Below are positions 8,651 through 18,281 of a stretch of DNA of 64,000 nucleotides, in pieces. Position 1 is the first letter of the stretch; the number at the start of each line of letters is the position of its first letter. The position numbers and the translations under genes were made by a program. The stretch is from assembly GCA_943788195.1 (NCBI GenBank), contig CALSPH010000001.1:940001-1004000 (forward strand), in the 5' to 3' direction. The notes beneath the pieces are model-generated. The model was given only the letters and a program-made list of their open reading frames with translations, ran no database searches and had not been told where the DNA came from. Origin of the DNA: an uncultured Bacteroidia bacterium. Lineage in GTDB: Bacteria; Bacteroidota; Bacteroidia; NS11-12g; UBA955.

Positions 8651-9406
8651 TTAATTCTTAATATCCTTTAGAAACGGGAGTGTTTCACGCAAGTTGGATA
8701 TTTCCGATTTATCCAAGGTAACGTAGGTGATGCATTCTTTATTCTCGGCCATCTGAATTAAATCACCAAAAGGGCTATAGGCCATACTGTGTCCAATGTG
8801 TTCTACCTTATTTCCATCTGTGCCTACTCGGTTGATGGCCAACACATAACTTTGGTTTTCAATAGCACGTGCTTTGAGTAATGCATCCCAGTGGGGCATG
8901 CGCTGTTTAGGCCAACTTGCCATGAAAACTGCTGCATCGTAATGGCTGTAATTCCTTATCCATTCTGGGAATCTCAGGTCATAACAAATAAAAAATTGAA
9001 TATTAAAACCATTCAACTCTAATTCAAGATGTTGGTCGCCAGATTGAAAGTGTTGATCTTCATCACCTAATGTAAACAAGTGTTTTTTGTCATAGGTGCC
9101 AATGCATTTCTGATTTTGGAAGACCCCAATTCTATTCAAGTATTGGTCGTCCTCCTTTACAGCAAAAGATCCTGCTATGGTATATTTCTTGCTCTTTTCT
9201 GCCATCCATTTGCCTACGCTAGCGTTCATCGGTTCTGCTATTTTAGGCGTATCCATGCTAAAGCCCGTATTAAACATTTCAGGTAACAAAACCAACTGGG
9301 TATCCTTGTCTAAAGATGCTAAGAGCAAATCCAGTTTGGATAAACTGGCCTCACTGTTTTCCCAAACGGGTTCAAATTGAACTAAGGCAACTTTTAAACT
9401 TGACAT
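8651..9406 (-). CDS. Omega-amidase, nitrilase superfamily (YafV/Nit2-like)
   Basis: A 251-aa carbon-nitrogen hydrolase. The catalytic triad can be read: E43 (LPEMF), K107 or K108 (YDKKHLF) and C141 (FFICYDLRFPEW). The pattern CYDLRFPEW is that of omega-amidases, which hydrolyse 2-oxoglutaramate or 2-oxosuccinamate to the keto acid and ammonia. ATG 9406 (MSSLKVALVQ) is preferred over an upstream ATG at 9454 because family members start here. It overlaps the aminotransferase gene by 13 bp. The pairing matches the known coupling of glutamine transaminases with omega-amidase. Confidence 0.87.
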   Translation of the reverse strand: MSSLKVALVQFEPVWENSEASLSKLDLLLASLDKDTQLVLLPEMFNTGFSMDTPKIAEPMNASVGKWMAEKSKKYTIAGSFAVKEDDQYLNRIGVFQNQKCIGTYDKKHLFTLGDEDQHFQSGDQHLELELNGFNIQFFICYDLRFPEWIRNYSHYDAAVFMASWPKQRMPHWDALLKARAIENQSYVLAINRVGTDGNKVEHIGHSMAYSPFGDLIQMAENKECITYVTLDKSEISNLRETLPFLKDIKN

Positions 9407-10530
9407 AATATTTCGGCAGCTGCTTTCAATGTTTTTTCTTCTTTGGCAAAACAAAAGCGCAGTGCATGATTATTTATTTTATTTCGATAGAAAACGGAAG
9501 TTGGATTACTTGCGATTTTATGCTGTTCGGTGAGTTTTTTGGCAAATTCAAAATCATCTTCATTGCTAATTTTTGAGAAATCCAAAAGCGCAAAGTAGGT
9601 TCCTTTGCAAGGCAGCACCTTAAACCTAGATTTCTTTATTTTCTGTAAAAAGTAATCGCGTTTTTGACCATAGAGACTTGCTAGATTTATGCGGTCTTCG
9701 TAGGTTTCAAGATATTCATTTATGGCCATTTGCAAAGGGGTATTCGCTGAAAATATCATGTATTGATACACTTTTCGTATTTCGGTCATTAGATTTTCTG
9801 GGCCCAAAAGGTACCCCAGTTTCCAGCCTGTGGTGTGAAGGGTTTTGCCTAAACTGCAAGCAATGATGCTTCGTTCAGCCAAGCGGGGATATCGTGCAAC
9901 ACTTTGGTGCTCATACCCATCAAACAAAATGTGCTCGTATACCTCATCGCTCAAAATCCAAATATCCGTATTCTTGGTAAGTTCAGCAAGATGACGCATG
10001 TCTTCAGCACTAAATAAAGTACTTGTTGGGTTATTGGGTGTATTAATAATGATTGCCTTGGTTTTAAAATTCACCAAGCGTTTCACATGATCCCAATCTA
10101 TTTTGTATTCGGGATGCTGCAGGGTAACATAAACCGGTTTTGCTCCTTGCAAGCGAATGGCTGGCACATAGCAATCATAATTGGGTTCAAAAATTATTAC
10201 TTCATCATTTTCCTTGACCAATGCAGTAAGGGCCGCATAAATACCTGCTGTTGCTCCAGGTACTATGGTTATTTCTGTTGCAGGGTCATATTTCTGGGTA
10301 TACCAATGTTCAGCTAGCCTTGAAATGGTGTTTCTTAATTCAGGAATACCGGCCATGGGTGCATATTGGTGATTCTTTCCATTAAAGTACTTTTTGCAAA
10401 GTTTAATCAACTCTTTGTCTGGTGAAAAATCAGGAAACCCTTGTGCTAAATTTAACGCGCTGTTTTTATTGGCAAGCTGGGTCATGGTGCTGAAAATGGA
10501 GCTGCCCATATTGGGAAGTTTAGAACTCAT
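9394..10530 (-). CDS. Pyridoxal-phosphate aminotransferase (methionine/glutamine transaminase-like)
   Basis: A class I/II aminotransferase of 378 residues. Visible motifs are NNPTS (166-170), SDEVYE with the PLP-binding Asp (D195), and SLGKTLHTTGWKLGY with the Schiff-base lysine K229. LNLAQGFPDF near the N-terminus is typical of the YbdL/kynurenine aminotransferase group, which uses glutamine or methionine. The product 2-oxoglutaramate would be removed by the omega-amidase encoded next to it. ATG 10530 (MSSKLPNMG) is preferred; starts at 10551 and 10596 would lie at or before the probable transcription start set by the -7 box at 10556. Confidence 0.87.
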   Translation of the reverse strand: MSSKLPNMGSSIFSTMTQLANKNSALNLAQGFPDFSPDKELIKLCKKYFNGKNHQYAPMAGIPELRNTISRLAEHWYTQKYDPATEITIVPGATAGIYAALTALVKENDEVIIFEPNYDCYVPAIRLQGAKPVYVTLQHPEYKIDWDHVKRLVNFKTKAIIINTPNNPTSTLFSAEDMRHLAELTKNTDIWILSDEVYEHILFDGYEHQSVARYPRLAERSIIACSLGKTLHTTGWKLGYLLGPENLMTEIRKVYQYMIFSANTPLQMAINEYLETYEDRINLASLYGQKRDYFLQKIKKSRFKVLPCKGTYFALLDFSKISNEDDFEFAKKLTEQHKIASNPTSVFYRNKINNHALRFCFAKEEKTLKAAAEILCQV

Positions 10531-10555
10531 CTGACCTTGGTAATGCGGCATGGGA

Positions 10556-10563
10556 CAAAGGTA
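10556..10563 (-). promoter_or_regulatory. Putative -7 box for the aminotransferase/omega-amidase operon
   Basis: Read on the minus strand the sequence is TACCTTTG, matching TAnnTTTG. It lies 25 bp before the chosen start at 10530. No good -33 element was found at the usual spacing. Confidence 0.4.
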
Positions 10564-10662
10564 GTTTTTTCTGTAAAATTCTATTGAGTTACTCAAAAAT
10601 TCAGTTGAATATCAGAATCGCAACAATGGTAAAAGGATTCATACAGGGAATTAAAGAGATAA

Positions 10663-10694
10663 TTGATATTTATGATAATAAAATTGTACTTTTG
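10663..10694 (+). promoter_or_regulatory. Putative promoter for bamD-rpoZ-coaBC
   Basis: TACTTTTG at 10687-10694 matches TAnnTTTG. A TTG at 10663-10665 lies 21 bp upstream as a possible -33 element. The bamD ATG follows 15 bp after the box. This is the reason for rejecting the longer reading frame that starts at 10584. Confidence 0.5.
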
Positions 10695-10709
10695 CAAGTT
10701 CTTAAAGCA

Positions 10710-11525
10710 ATGGCAAGTAAAGGCGTAAGCAAGATTTTAGGGTTTGTTTTTTTAGGGTTCATTTTGATGGGTTGCGGAGACTATGCAAAGATTCTTAAAA
10801 GCCCGGATAATGATCTGAAATTTAAAGCTGCAAAAACGTATTATGACAACACAAAATTTGACAAGGCATTGCCTTTGTTTGAGGATGTATTGGCAGCTTG
10901 GAAAGGTCAGGATAAGGCTGAAGAGGTTTATTACTATTACTGCTTTACACAATATGGCATGGGCAATTTACCTGCGGCAAGTTTTCATTTTAAGAATTTC
11001 ACCGAATCATATTTCACCAGCAAGCATCTTCAAATCTGCGCATTTATGCGAGCGCATTGCGAATACGAGATGGTTATGCCAACTGAATTGGATCAAAGTC
11101 AAACCCATGTGGCGCTGCAAGAGTTGCAACTGTTTGTGAATTTGCATCCCGATTCAGAGTATGTAGATAGTTGCAATACGTTAATGGACAATTTGCGTCA
11201 ACGTTTAATCACAAAAGACTTTCGTAAAGCCATGCTGTATTATAATATGGAAAAGTATCGAAGCGCAATTAAATCCTTTGATAATTTGCGCAAGGACTAT
11301 CCGGATGTGAATAATAGCGATGAAGTGGATTATTATATCATCAAAGCTCACCAACGCTTGGCTGAGAATAGTATTTCAACGAAAGAAAAAGTGCGCTGGG
11401 AAGACACGGAAAAGAAATGTGTTAGTTTCTTAAGCCAATATGGAGATTCAAATTCGTATACGAAAAGAGTACAAAATATTCAAGCGCAAGCTGAAAAGCG
11501 CATAAAACAAATTACTGCAAAATAA
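10710..11525 (+). CDS. bamD: Outer membrane assembly lipoprotein BamD
   Basis: BamD is the essential lipoprotein of the BAM complex, which folds beta-barrel proteins into the outer membrane. From ATG 10710 the 271-aa protein has a short signal peptide and lipobox (ILMGC), then a helical TPR-like body. Paired helices are visible around KAAKTYYDNTKFDKALPLFEDVL, AEEVYYYYCFTQYGMGNLPAASFHFKNF and FRKAMLYYNMEKYRSAIKSFDNL. The longer frame from 10584 would put 42 non-signal residues ahead of the signal peptide and contain the promoter. The order bamD-rpoZ-coaBC is conserved in Bacteroidota. Confidence 0.9.
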   Translation: MASKGVSKILGFVFLGFILMGCGDYAKILKSPDNDLKFKAAKTYYDNTKFDKALPLFEDVLAAWKGQDKAEEVYYYYCFTQYGMGNLPAASFHFKNFTESYFTSKHLQICAFMRAHCEYEMVMPTELDQSQTHVALQELQLFVNLHPDSEYVDSCNTLMDNLRQRLITKDFRKAMLYYNMEKYRSAIKSFDNLRKDYPDVNNSDEVDYYIIKAHQRLAENSISTKEKVRWEDTEKKCVSFLSQYGDSNSYTKRVQNIQAQAEKRIKQITAK

Positions 11526-11529
11526 TATC

Positions 11530-11865
11530 ATGGAAAATAATAAAGTTAAAAAACCTGTAACCGCTGCAATTAGTAGAGACCTTTCTGAGTTAGAAGAAGT
11601 AACTGGAAACATCTATCAAACGATTGCCATAATGAGTAAAAGAGCAAACCAAATTTCTAGTAATATGAAAGAGGAATTGCAGGGTAAACTGGAAGAATTT
11701 GCTTCCGATCATGATAACCTTGAAGAAATCTTCGAGAATAGAGAGCAAATTGAAATCAGTAGCCATTACGAACGTTTACCAAAACCAACGCTAAAGGCAA
11801 TTGAAGAAATGTTGAACGATAAGATTTATTATCGATCAACAGAAGAAGAAAGTGCTGAAGAATAA
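11530..11865 (+). CDS. rpoZ: RNA polymerase omega subunit (Bacteroidota type)
   Basis: A 111-aa protein matching the divergent Bacteroidota omega subunit, which helps assemble RNA polymerase around beta'. The segment VTGNIYQTIAIMSKRANQIS corresponds to the conserved omega helix. The rest is highly charged. It lies 4 bp after bamD and overlaps coaBC by 14 bp, the same position it has in other Bacteroidota genomes. Gene order contributes much to the assignment. Confidence 0.85.
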   Translation: MENNKVKKPVTAAISRDLSELEEVTGNIYQTIAIMSKRANQISSNMKEELQGKLEEFASDHDNLEEIFENREQIEISSHYERLPKPTLKAIEEMLNDKIYYRSTEEESAEE

Positions 11866-13045
11866 GAAAATACTATTAGCTGTTTCGGGCAGTATTGCTG
11901 CATATAAATCAGCATTTCTTGTACGTTTGCTTGTGAAAGAAGGAGCGGATGTAAGAGTAGTTCTTTCAGATGCTGCTATTTCTTTCGTTACACCACTCAC
12001 CTTAGGAACATTATCTAAAAACCCAGTGGTTACATCTTTTGTGGATGATGACAATGGGACATGGAATAATCATGTGGAATTGGGATTATGGGCGGATGCA
12101 ATGATTATTGCACCTGCCACTGCTAAAACACTATCTGGAATGGCGAATGGCTATTGCGAGAATTTGCTGCTGGCTTGTTATTTAAGCGCCAAGTGCCCTG
12201 TCTTTTTTGCTCCAGCAATGGATTTAGACATGTTTAAACATCCAAGTACCACCGAGAATATATCTAAGTTGGTGTCAATAGGAAATACCCTTATACCTGC
12301 GGGGAAAGGCGAGTTAGCCAGTGGTTTGGAAGGGGAAGGAAGAATGGCTGAACCTGAAGAGATCATTGTTCAGATGCAGGAATATTTTAAGAGCTTATCC
12401 AATGGTAAACGTGTAGTTATTACTGCAGGACCCACTTTCGAGCAAATCGATCCAGTTCGTTTTATTGGAAACCGTTCAACAGGTAAGATGGGATATGCTA
12501 TTGCAGAAGTTATGGCAAATAAAGGCTATAGTGTAAGTTTGATTAGTGGCCCCAGTACAATAGAAGTTCCAGAGGGAATTGCCGAGTTTATTTCGGTTGA
12601 ATCTGCAGCGGAAATGTTTAATGCAGCGGTTGGACTTTCTCATGAAGCAGATATTTGCATACTTGCCGCAGCTGTGGCGGATTATACGCCAACACAGGTT
12701 GCAGAAGAAAAAGTAAAGAAATCAGAAGGGGATTGGTCCATTGACTTAAAAAGCACAAAGGATATTTTGGCATATATTGGATCCAACAAGAAGCCGAATC
12801 AAGTGGTAGTTGGCTTCGCGCTTGAAACCCAGAATGAAGAAGCCAATGCAATGGGTAAATTGGAGCGTAAAAATGCAGATTTAATCGTGTTAAATTCATT
12901 GCGCAAAGCGGGTGCTGGTTTTGGTCATGACACCAATCAGGTTACTTTTTTTACTAAGGCAGGCAAGCAAAATGAATTTCCATTGAAATCGAAGCTTGCA
13001 GTTGCCAAGGATATTGTGCTTTTTATCGAAAACGAATTAATTTGA
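11852..13045 (+). CDS. coaBC: Bifunctional phosphopantothenoylcysteine decarboxylase/synthase CoaBC
   Basis: A 397-aa fusion. The N-terminal flavoprotein domain (CoaC, residues 1 to about 185) decarboxylates phosphopantothenoylcysteine. The C-terminal domain (CoaB, from GKRVVITAGPTFEQIDPVRFIGN) joins phosphopantothenate to cysteine. The start is GTG at 11852, overlapping rpoZ by 14 bp. In CoaC the catalytic His is kept (H74). The Asn of the PxMNxxMW motif is Asp here (APAMDLDMF, D124), and the position of the E. coli catalytic Cys reads Ser (ELASG, S157, before GEGRMAEPE). I believe this is usual in Bacteroidota, but it departs from the E. coli enzyme. Confidence 0.93.
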   Translation: MLKNKKILLAVSGSIAAYKSAFLVRLLVKEGADVRVVLSDAAISFVTPLTLGTLSKNPVVTSFVDDDNGTWNNHVELGLWADAMIIAPATAKTLSGMANGYCENLLLACYLSAKCPVFFAPAMDLDMFKHPSTTENISKLVSIGNTLIPAGKGELASGLEGEGRMAEPEEIIVQMQEYFKSLSNGKRVVITAGPTFEQIDPVRFIGNRSTGKMGYAIAEVMANKGYSVSLISGPSTIEVPEGIAEFISVESAAEMFNAAVGLSHEADICILAAAVADYTPTQVAEEKVKKSEGDWSIDLKSTKDILAYIGSNKKPNQVVVGFALETQNEEANAMGKLERKNADLIVLNSLRKAGAGFGHDTNQVTFFTKAGKQNEFPLKSKLAVAKDIVLFIENELI

Positions 13046-13078
13046 TATTCAGCTGAAATGAAACCTCTTAAATGGTAT

Positions 13079-13086
13079 TATATTTG
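13079..13086 (+). promoter_or_regulatory. Putative -7 box for the DUF4835 gene
   Basis: TATATTTG matches TAnnTTTG and ends 8 bp before the ATG at 13095, leaving little or no untranslated leader. No -33 element at the usual spacing was found. Confidence 0.4.
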
Positions 13087-13094
13087 AAAATCGT

Positions 13095-13998
13095 ATGATG
13101 GTGAAGAAAAATTGGACTCGTTTTTATTTGTGTATTGTTTGGTCTGCAATCTCAGGCGCAAGAATTAAACTGTAACGTAACCATTATTTCGCCAAGTATT
13201 CAAATGTCCAATAAGCGAATCTTCAATAGCTTGCAGCAAAGCATTTGGCAATTTATGAATGCAACAAAATGGACTTCGAATAAATATGAGAATGGAGAGA
13301 AAATTGAGTGTAACCTGCAAATAGAAATTACAGGCGCTTCAACCGACCAATTCACCGCAAAGGTTCAAATGAATAGTTTACGACCGGTTTATGGAAGTGG
13401 ATACAAGACTATTTTATTTAACCACCTAGATCAGGATTGGGTTTTTAATTATGTTGAATTTCAGCAATTGAATTTCCAGGAAAATACAGGAGGAACTAAT
13501 TTGAGTGGTTTCCTTGCTTTCTATGCCTATATGATGATTGGATTTGATTATGATTCATATAGTCTGGAAGGTGGATCACCGTATTTTACGGTAGCTCAGA
13601 ATATTGCCAGCTTAAATCAGAACAGTCCAGGTTGGGAGCCCACCGCTGGTAGCTCATCTTTAAAAAATAGATACTATTTGATTGAAAATGTAATGAACGC
13701 TCGATACAAGCCTATGCGCAAAATGTATTATCAATATCACCGCTTGGGACTGGATATCATGCACAAAACACCTGATGATGGGAGAGAAGCCATTACGAAA
13801 GCCATTAAGCTGATGGAGCCTGTTGCGGACATTTTGCCGAATGCCATGTTTATCAAAGTGTTTTTTAATTCAAAAGTGAATGAGTTGGTGAATATTTACA
13901 AGGGAGCTCCGGCATCCGATCAGAACAAAATGATTGAATTGCTCAGCAAATTAGATCCCGGGAATAAACCCAAATACGATAAGATTAAGGAGAAGTAA
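13095..13998 (+). CDS. DUF4835 family protein (PorD-like), with apparent 1-nt frameshift in the signal peptide
   Basis: The main frame (13135-13998) encodes an exported protein of the DUF4835 family. Typical features are ELNCNVTI after the signal peptide, the FNHLDQDWVFNYVEFQQL region and a central FLAFYAYMMIGFDYDS. The family has been linked to T9SS and is sometimes named PorD. No ATG exists in this frame near the signal peptide. An ATG at 13095 in another frame reads MMVKK; removing one A from the A5 run at 13107-13111 joins it to IGLVFICVLFGLQSQAQ, a good signal peptide. Either the base is an error, the gene has a true shift, or translation starts at a non-standard codon. Confidence 0.75.
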
Positions 13999-14168
13999 TA
14001 CCTCTAATTCACTTTGAAAACCTGCTAAGCAGATGGCATTTTTCTGCCAAATTGACAAAAATGAGATGATTTTATGGGTTAATTGATGCAAAAGTGTCAA
14101 AATGAGGGCATGGCATGGCAATTGAAATAGTGGCAATAGACAAATTGATAATTAAAAAATAAAATTTC

Positions 14169-14438
14169 ATGAATGTAAAACCATTAGCAGATCGAGTTCT
14201 AGTTGAACCCGCTGCAGCAGAAGAAAAAACAGCAGGCGGAATTTATATTCCAGATACTGCTAAAGAAAAACCTCAGAAAGGAAAAGTAGTAGCCGTTGGA
14301 AATGGGAAACCAGATGAACCGATGACAGTAAAAGTTGGTGATAGTGTATTGTACGGCAAATTTGCCGGTACTGAACTTTCTGTAGAGGGAAGGGACTATT
14401 TAATTATGCGCGAATCAGATTTATTCGCAATTGTTTAA
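14169..14438 (+). CDS. groES: Co-chaperonin GroES
   Basis: An 89-aa GroES, the heptameric lid of the GroEL chaperonin. It starts [29 protein letters not shown], which includes the mobile loop that binds GroEL ([10 protein letters not shown]), and has the standard length. The 170-bp upstream region has no CIRCE element. It does hold a TGGCA-tttttc-TGCCA inverted repeat near 14035-14050 and a cluster of TGGCA motifs at 14111-14135 of unknown meaning. Confidence 0.97.
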   Translation: MNVKPLADRVLVEPAAAEEKTAGGIYIPDTAKEKPQKGKVVAVGNGKPDEPMTVKVGDSVLYGKFAGTELSVEGRDYLIMRESDLFAIV

Positions 14439-14444
14439 TTTTAA

Positions 14445-16103
<1,659 letters not shown>

Positions 16104-16108
16104 ATAAA

Positions 16109-16178
16109 ATCAAGCATTTCCAATGCTTAGATTTTATTTATGCTGATTGAGCTTTAGCGAAAGTCAGTATCTCAAGCC
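16109..16178. repeat. 70-bp direct repeat, copy 1
   Basis: Copy 1 of a 70-bp sequence repeated at 16223-16292; by eye 64 of 70 positions agree. It contains a perfect small hairpin, AAGCATT-tcc-AATGCTT, and in this copy a second one, CTTT-agcg-AAAG. It is non-coding and lies right after groEL. It may be a REP-like element or the result of a local duplication. Confidence 0.85.
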
Positions 16179-16188
16179 AACTATTAGG

Positions 16189-16222
16189 AGAGTCAGACAG
16201 GGATGTCTGCCTCTTTTTTTTT
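16189..16222 (+). terminator. Intrinsic terminator of groESL
   Basis: The stem is AGAG-T-CAGACA paired with TGTCTG-C-CTCT around the loop GGGA, with one internal mismatch. It is followed by a run of nine T from 16214. Orientation fits groEL. Confidence 0.8.
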
Positions 16223-16292
16223 ATCAAGCATTTCCAATGCTTAGATTTTATTTATGCTGATTGAGCGATTGCGAACATCAGTATCTCATGCC
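16223..16292. repeat. 70-bp direct repeat, copy 2
   Basis: Second copy of the 70-bp repeat. Differences from copy 1 fall mainly in the loop region after GATTGAGC (copy 2 has GATTGCGAACATC). The AAGCATT-tcc-AATGCTT hairpin is conserved. Confidence 0.85.
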
Positions 16293-16320
16293 TTAAGTCA
16301 GGTTGTAAAACCTGACTTAA
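16293..16320. repeat. Perfect hairpin (12-bp arms, GTAA loop)
   Basis: TTAAGTCAGGTT and AACCTGACTTAA pair perfectly around GTAA. There is no T-run, so it is not a classical terminator. It begins where repeat copy 2 ends. Confidence 0.8.
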
Positions 16321-16339
16321 ACGAAACGAAAATAGAATC

Positions 16340-16369
16340 AAGAAGTCAGGTAGCAGTACTTGACTTCTT
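16340..16369. repeat. Hairpin (13-bp stem with one G-T pair)
   Basis: AAGAAGTCAGGTA pairs with TACTTGACTTCTT around the loop GCAG, with one G-T position. The GTCAGG core is shared with the preceding hairpin. Confidence 0.75.
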
Positions 16370-16372
16370 TTC

Positions 16373-16400
16373 TGCAGTCGGGTTTTCCAACCCGACTGCA
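16373..16400. repeat. Perfect hairpin (12-bp arms, TTCC loop)
   Basis: TGCAGTCGGGTT and AACCCGACTGCA pair perfectly around TTCC. The core GTCGGG resembles the GTCAGG of the two preceding hairpins. Confidence 0.8.
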
Positions 16401-16406
16401 ATAATC

Positions 16407-16444
16407 AAAAAAAACCGACTGGATTTATCCAGTCGGGTTTTTTT
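16407..16444. terminator. Bidirectional terminator between groEL and the peroxidase gene
   Basis: CCGACTGGAT and ATCCAGTCGG pair around TT, flanked by eight A on the left and seven T on the right after one G. It can end transcripts from both directions and suits the convergent groEL and peroxidase genes. Confidence 0.85.
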
Positions 16445-16464
16445 GATGTTGATCTCTTTTAAGA

Positions 16465-17658
16465 TTATTTCAATACAAACGGATCTGCAAATTTGGGGTC
16501 ATCCAAAAGTGAATAGTCCGTTAATGTTTTCAAGAATGCAATGAGTGCGGTCTTTTCATGTTCGGTAATATTAATCTTTCTAGCTTGTCCATTAAAACGA
16601 AGCTTCGCATCTAAATTAGGATGATTCTTAATTCCATGGCTATAATGATCAATCACTTCAGATAAAGTGGCAAATCGTCCGTCATGCATATATGGTCCGG
16701 TTAATTCAATATTACGCAAACTAGGAATCTTAAACTGACCTTGTCCAAAACCATTGTCCTTGTATACCTCATCTAAACCAATATTTGCAGTACCCTTTGG
16801 GTCATTTGGGTTAAAGGATTGCTGAACGGGCTCCGTATGAGGCATGATGTTTGGGTTGGATACTCGCGTTCCACCACCATATGCACCACCTGGATGATCA
16901 GGTGCTGAGAAATTTTGCGTAGAATGACAAGAAGAACACAACATACGTTGACTTTCAAACAGGCTTTTGCCCATTTTTTCTAAAGGGGTAAATCCTACAA
17001 AATTGTTTTTCTTTTCTCGGTCGAATTTGGAGTCTTTAGAATATACTGAACTCAAGAAATTGGACAAAGCCAATGAAACTTTCTTCTGGGTGATTTCTTC
17101 AGAGCTAAATGCCTCTTTAAATAAGGGCTTGTAATAGTCGATGGTTTTAAGTTTTGAAACCAACATAGCTTCAGTCTCCATTCCCATCTCTAAATGGTTG
17201 AAAACAGGTTGTAGGGCTAGATCCAACGGTGATTTAGATCTGGAGTCCCAAAACATATTGTTATTGTCCGCCACATTTAAAATAGCCATACTATTTCTTG
17301 GAGTGGTTTGATTGGCAAAACCTGGGCTAGCAGCTAAACCATCTGAGAACGCTTTGGATTGGTGATGACAGCTCCCACATGAGATGTTATTATTAATACT
17401 TAAATTTTTATCATAGAATAATACCCTTCCAAGGGTGGCTGAGGCATTTGAGAAAAACCCTTTGGATTCGTCTTTAATCTTGAGCTTAACATCCACCATC
17501 TTACCCTCGTCCTTAACTTGTCCATAATTATATAAGGTACTTGGAAGCTGCAATACAGGCGTTCCTGTGCCCGGTAATATCTTCCGACAACTATGCATAG
17601 TAAACATAATCATGGTTGCTGGAAGCGCTAAACTCAAAAATATTTTAAAATTTCTCAT
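16465..17658 (-). CDS. Di-haem cytochrome c peroxidase family lipoprotein
   Basis: A 397-aa member of the bacterial di-haem cytochrome c peroxidase/MauG family. Haem-binding CxxCH motifs are at residues 94-98 (CGSCH) and 241-245 (CSSCH). A signal peptide with lipobox (TMHSC, Cys 24) suggests anchoring in the envelope. The end contains the usual GPYMHDGRFATLSEVIDHY segment with a Met/His ligand region. Classical members reduce hydrogen peroxide in the periplasm, but several relatives oxidise partner proteins. It is separated from the barrel genes by 38 bp. A second, more MbnH-like member is encoded at 44.1 kb. Confidence 0.88.
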   Translation of the reverse strand: MRNFKIFLSLALPATMIMFTMHSCRKILPGTGTPVLQLPSTLYNYGQVKDEGKMVDVKLKIKDESKGFFSNASATLGRVLFYDKNLSINNNISCGSCHHQSKAFSDGLAASPGFANQTTPRNSMAILNVADNNNMFWDSRSKSPLDLALQPVFNHLEMGMETEAMLVSKLKTIDYYKPLFKEAFSSEEITQKKVSLALSNFLSSVYSKDSKFDREKKNNFVGFTPLEKMGKSLFESQRMLCSSCHSTQNFSAPDHPGGAYGGGTRVSNPNIMPHTEPVQQSFNPNDPKGTANIGLDEVYKDNGFGQGQFKIPSLRNIELTGPYMHDGRFATLSEVIDHYSHGIKNHPNLDAKLRFNGQARKINITEHEKTALIAFLKTLTDYSLLDDPKFADPFVLK

Positions 17659-17696
17659 GACGCTGTTATGATATCAAGAACGATACCAAATTTAAT

Positions 17697-18281
17697 TTAT
17701 TTTCTTGGGATAAAAAAATGACATTGTAGGCTAATCGGGGGCCGTAGGCTTACAACCGCCTCTGCGAAAGGGCCTGGGTTGATGCCGAATTCAAAAGCGG
17801 TCTCTGTGGATATACTAATGGCATTGTTTATTTGATATTCGATTCCCCAATAATTGGCGATTCCTACAAATTCATTTCCTAAAGTTGTGCTTGCTGGCAG
17901 ATTGAGTTGCCTGTTTATCGCTCTAACTCTAAATTCAAACCCTGAAAGCCAGTAAAAGTTATTGTATAATTTTTTACGGGAACCAATGCCCATCAAACCA
18001 CTAAAGGCGATTACGTCCAGTGTGTTTACATCGGTGTTAATCCCAATAGCCAAACGGGTTCCAAATTTCTCGCGATATGATCTAAAAATTATAGAAGGAT
18101 CCGTTACCCCTTGATTGATGTTGTTGAATGGCATAACTTGACTGAGCAACGGGTTGATGTTAAAGCCAATGAATTTTTTTCGATATGTACTGTCAATGAT
18201 ATTCTTCCTTTGACCGTAACCTGTATTGGCAAGGAAAATAAACAGCATAAAGCTGAAAGATATTTTAATCAGCTTTTTCAA
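17697..18281 (-). CDS. Putative outer-membrane beta-barrel protein
   Basis: A 194-aa exported protein with a signal peptide (FMLFIFLANTGYGQ). The body alternates polar and hydrophobic residues, with repeated aromatic strands such as FYWLSGFEFRVRAI and YWGIEYQINNAISISTETAFEFGI, and ends SLQCHFFIPRK. It looks like a small outer-membrane barrel. It overlaps the preceding gene of similar character by 4 bp, suggesting a co-translated pair, possibly arisen by duplication. The function is unknown. It is the last gene of the ExbBD/TonB operon. Confidence 0.6.
   Translation of the reverse strand: MKKLIKISFSFMLFIFLANTGYGQRKNIIDSTYRKKFIGFNINPLLSQVMPFNNINQGVTDPSIIFRSYREKFGTRLAIGINTDVNTLDVIAFSGLMGIGSRKKLYNNFYWLSGFEFRVRAINRQLNLPASTTLGNEFVGIANYWGIEYQINNAISISTETAFEFGINPGPFAEAVVSLRPPISLQCHFFIPRK

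Noticed and set aside
14111-14126. Sigma-54 promoter before groES (TGGCAT-N5-TTGA)
   Set aside because: The -12 element has GA instead of the nearly invariant GC.
13999-14168. CIRCE heat-shock operator before groES
   Set aside because: No TTAGCACTC / GAGTGCTAA pair is present.
16254-16544. 96-codon open frame across the hairpin region after groEL
   Set aside because: It runs through the 70-bp repeat, three hairpins and a terminator into the antisense of the peroxidase gene, and has no protein-like features.
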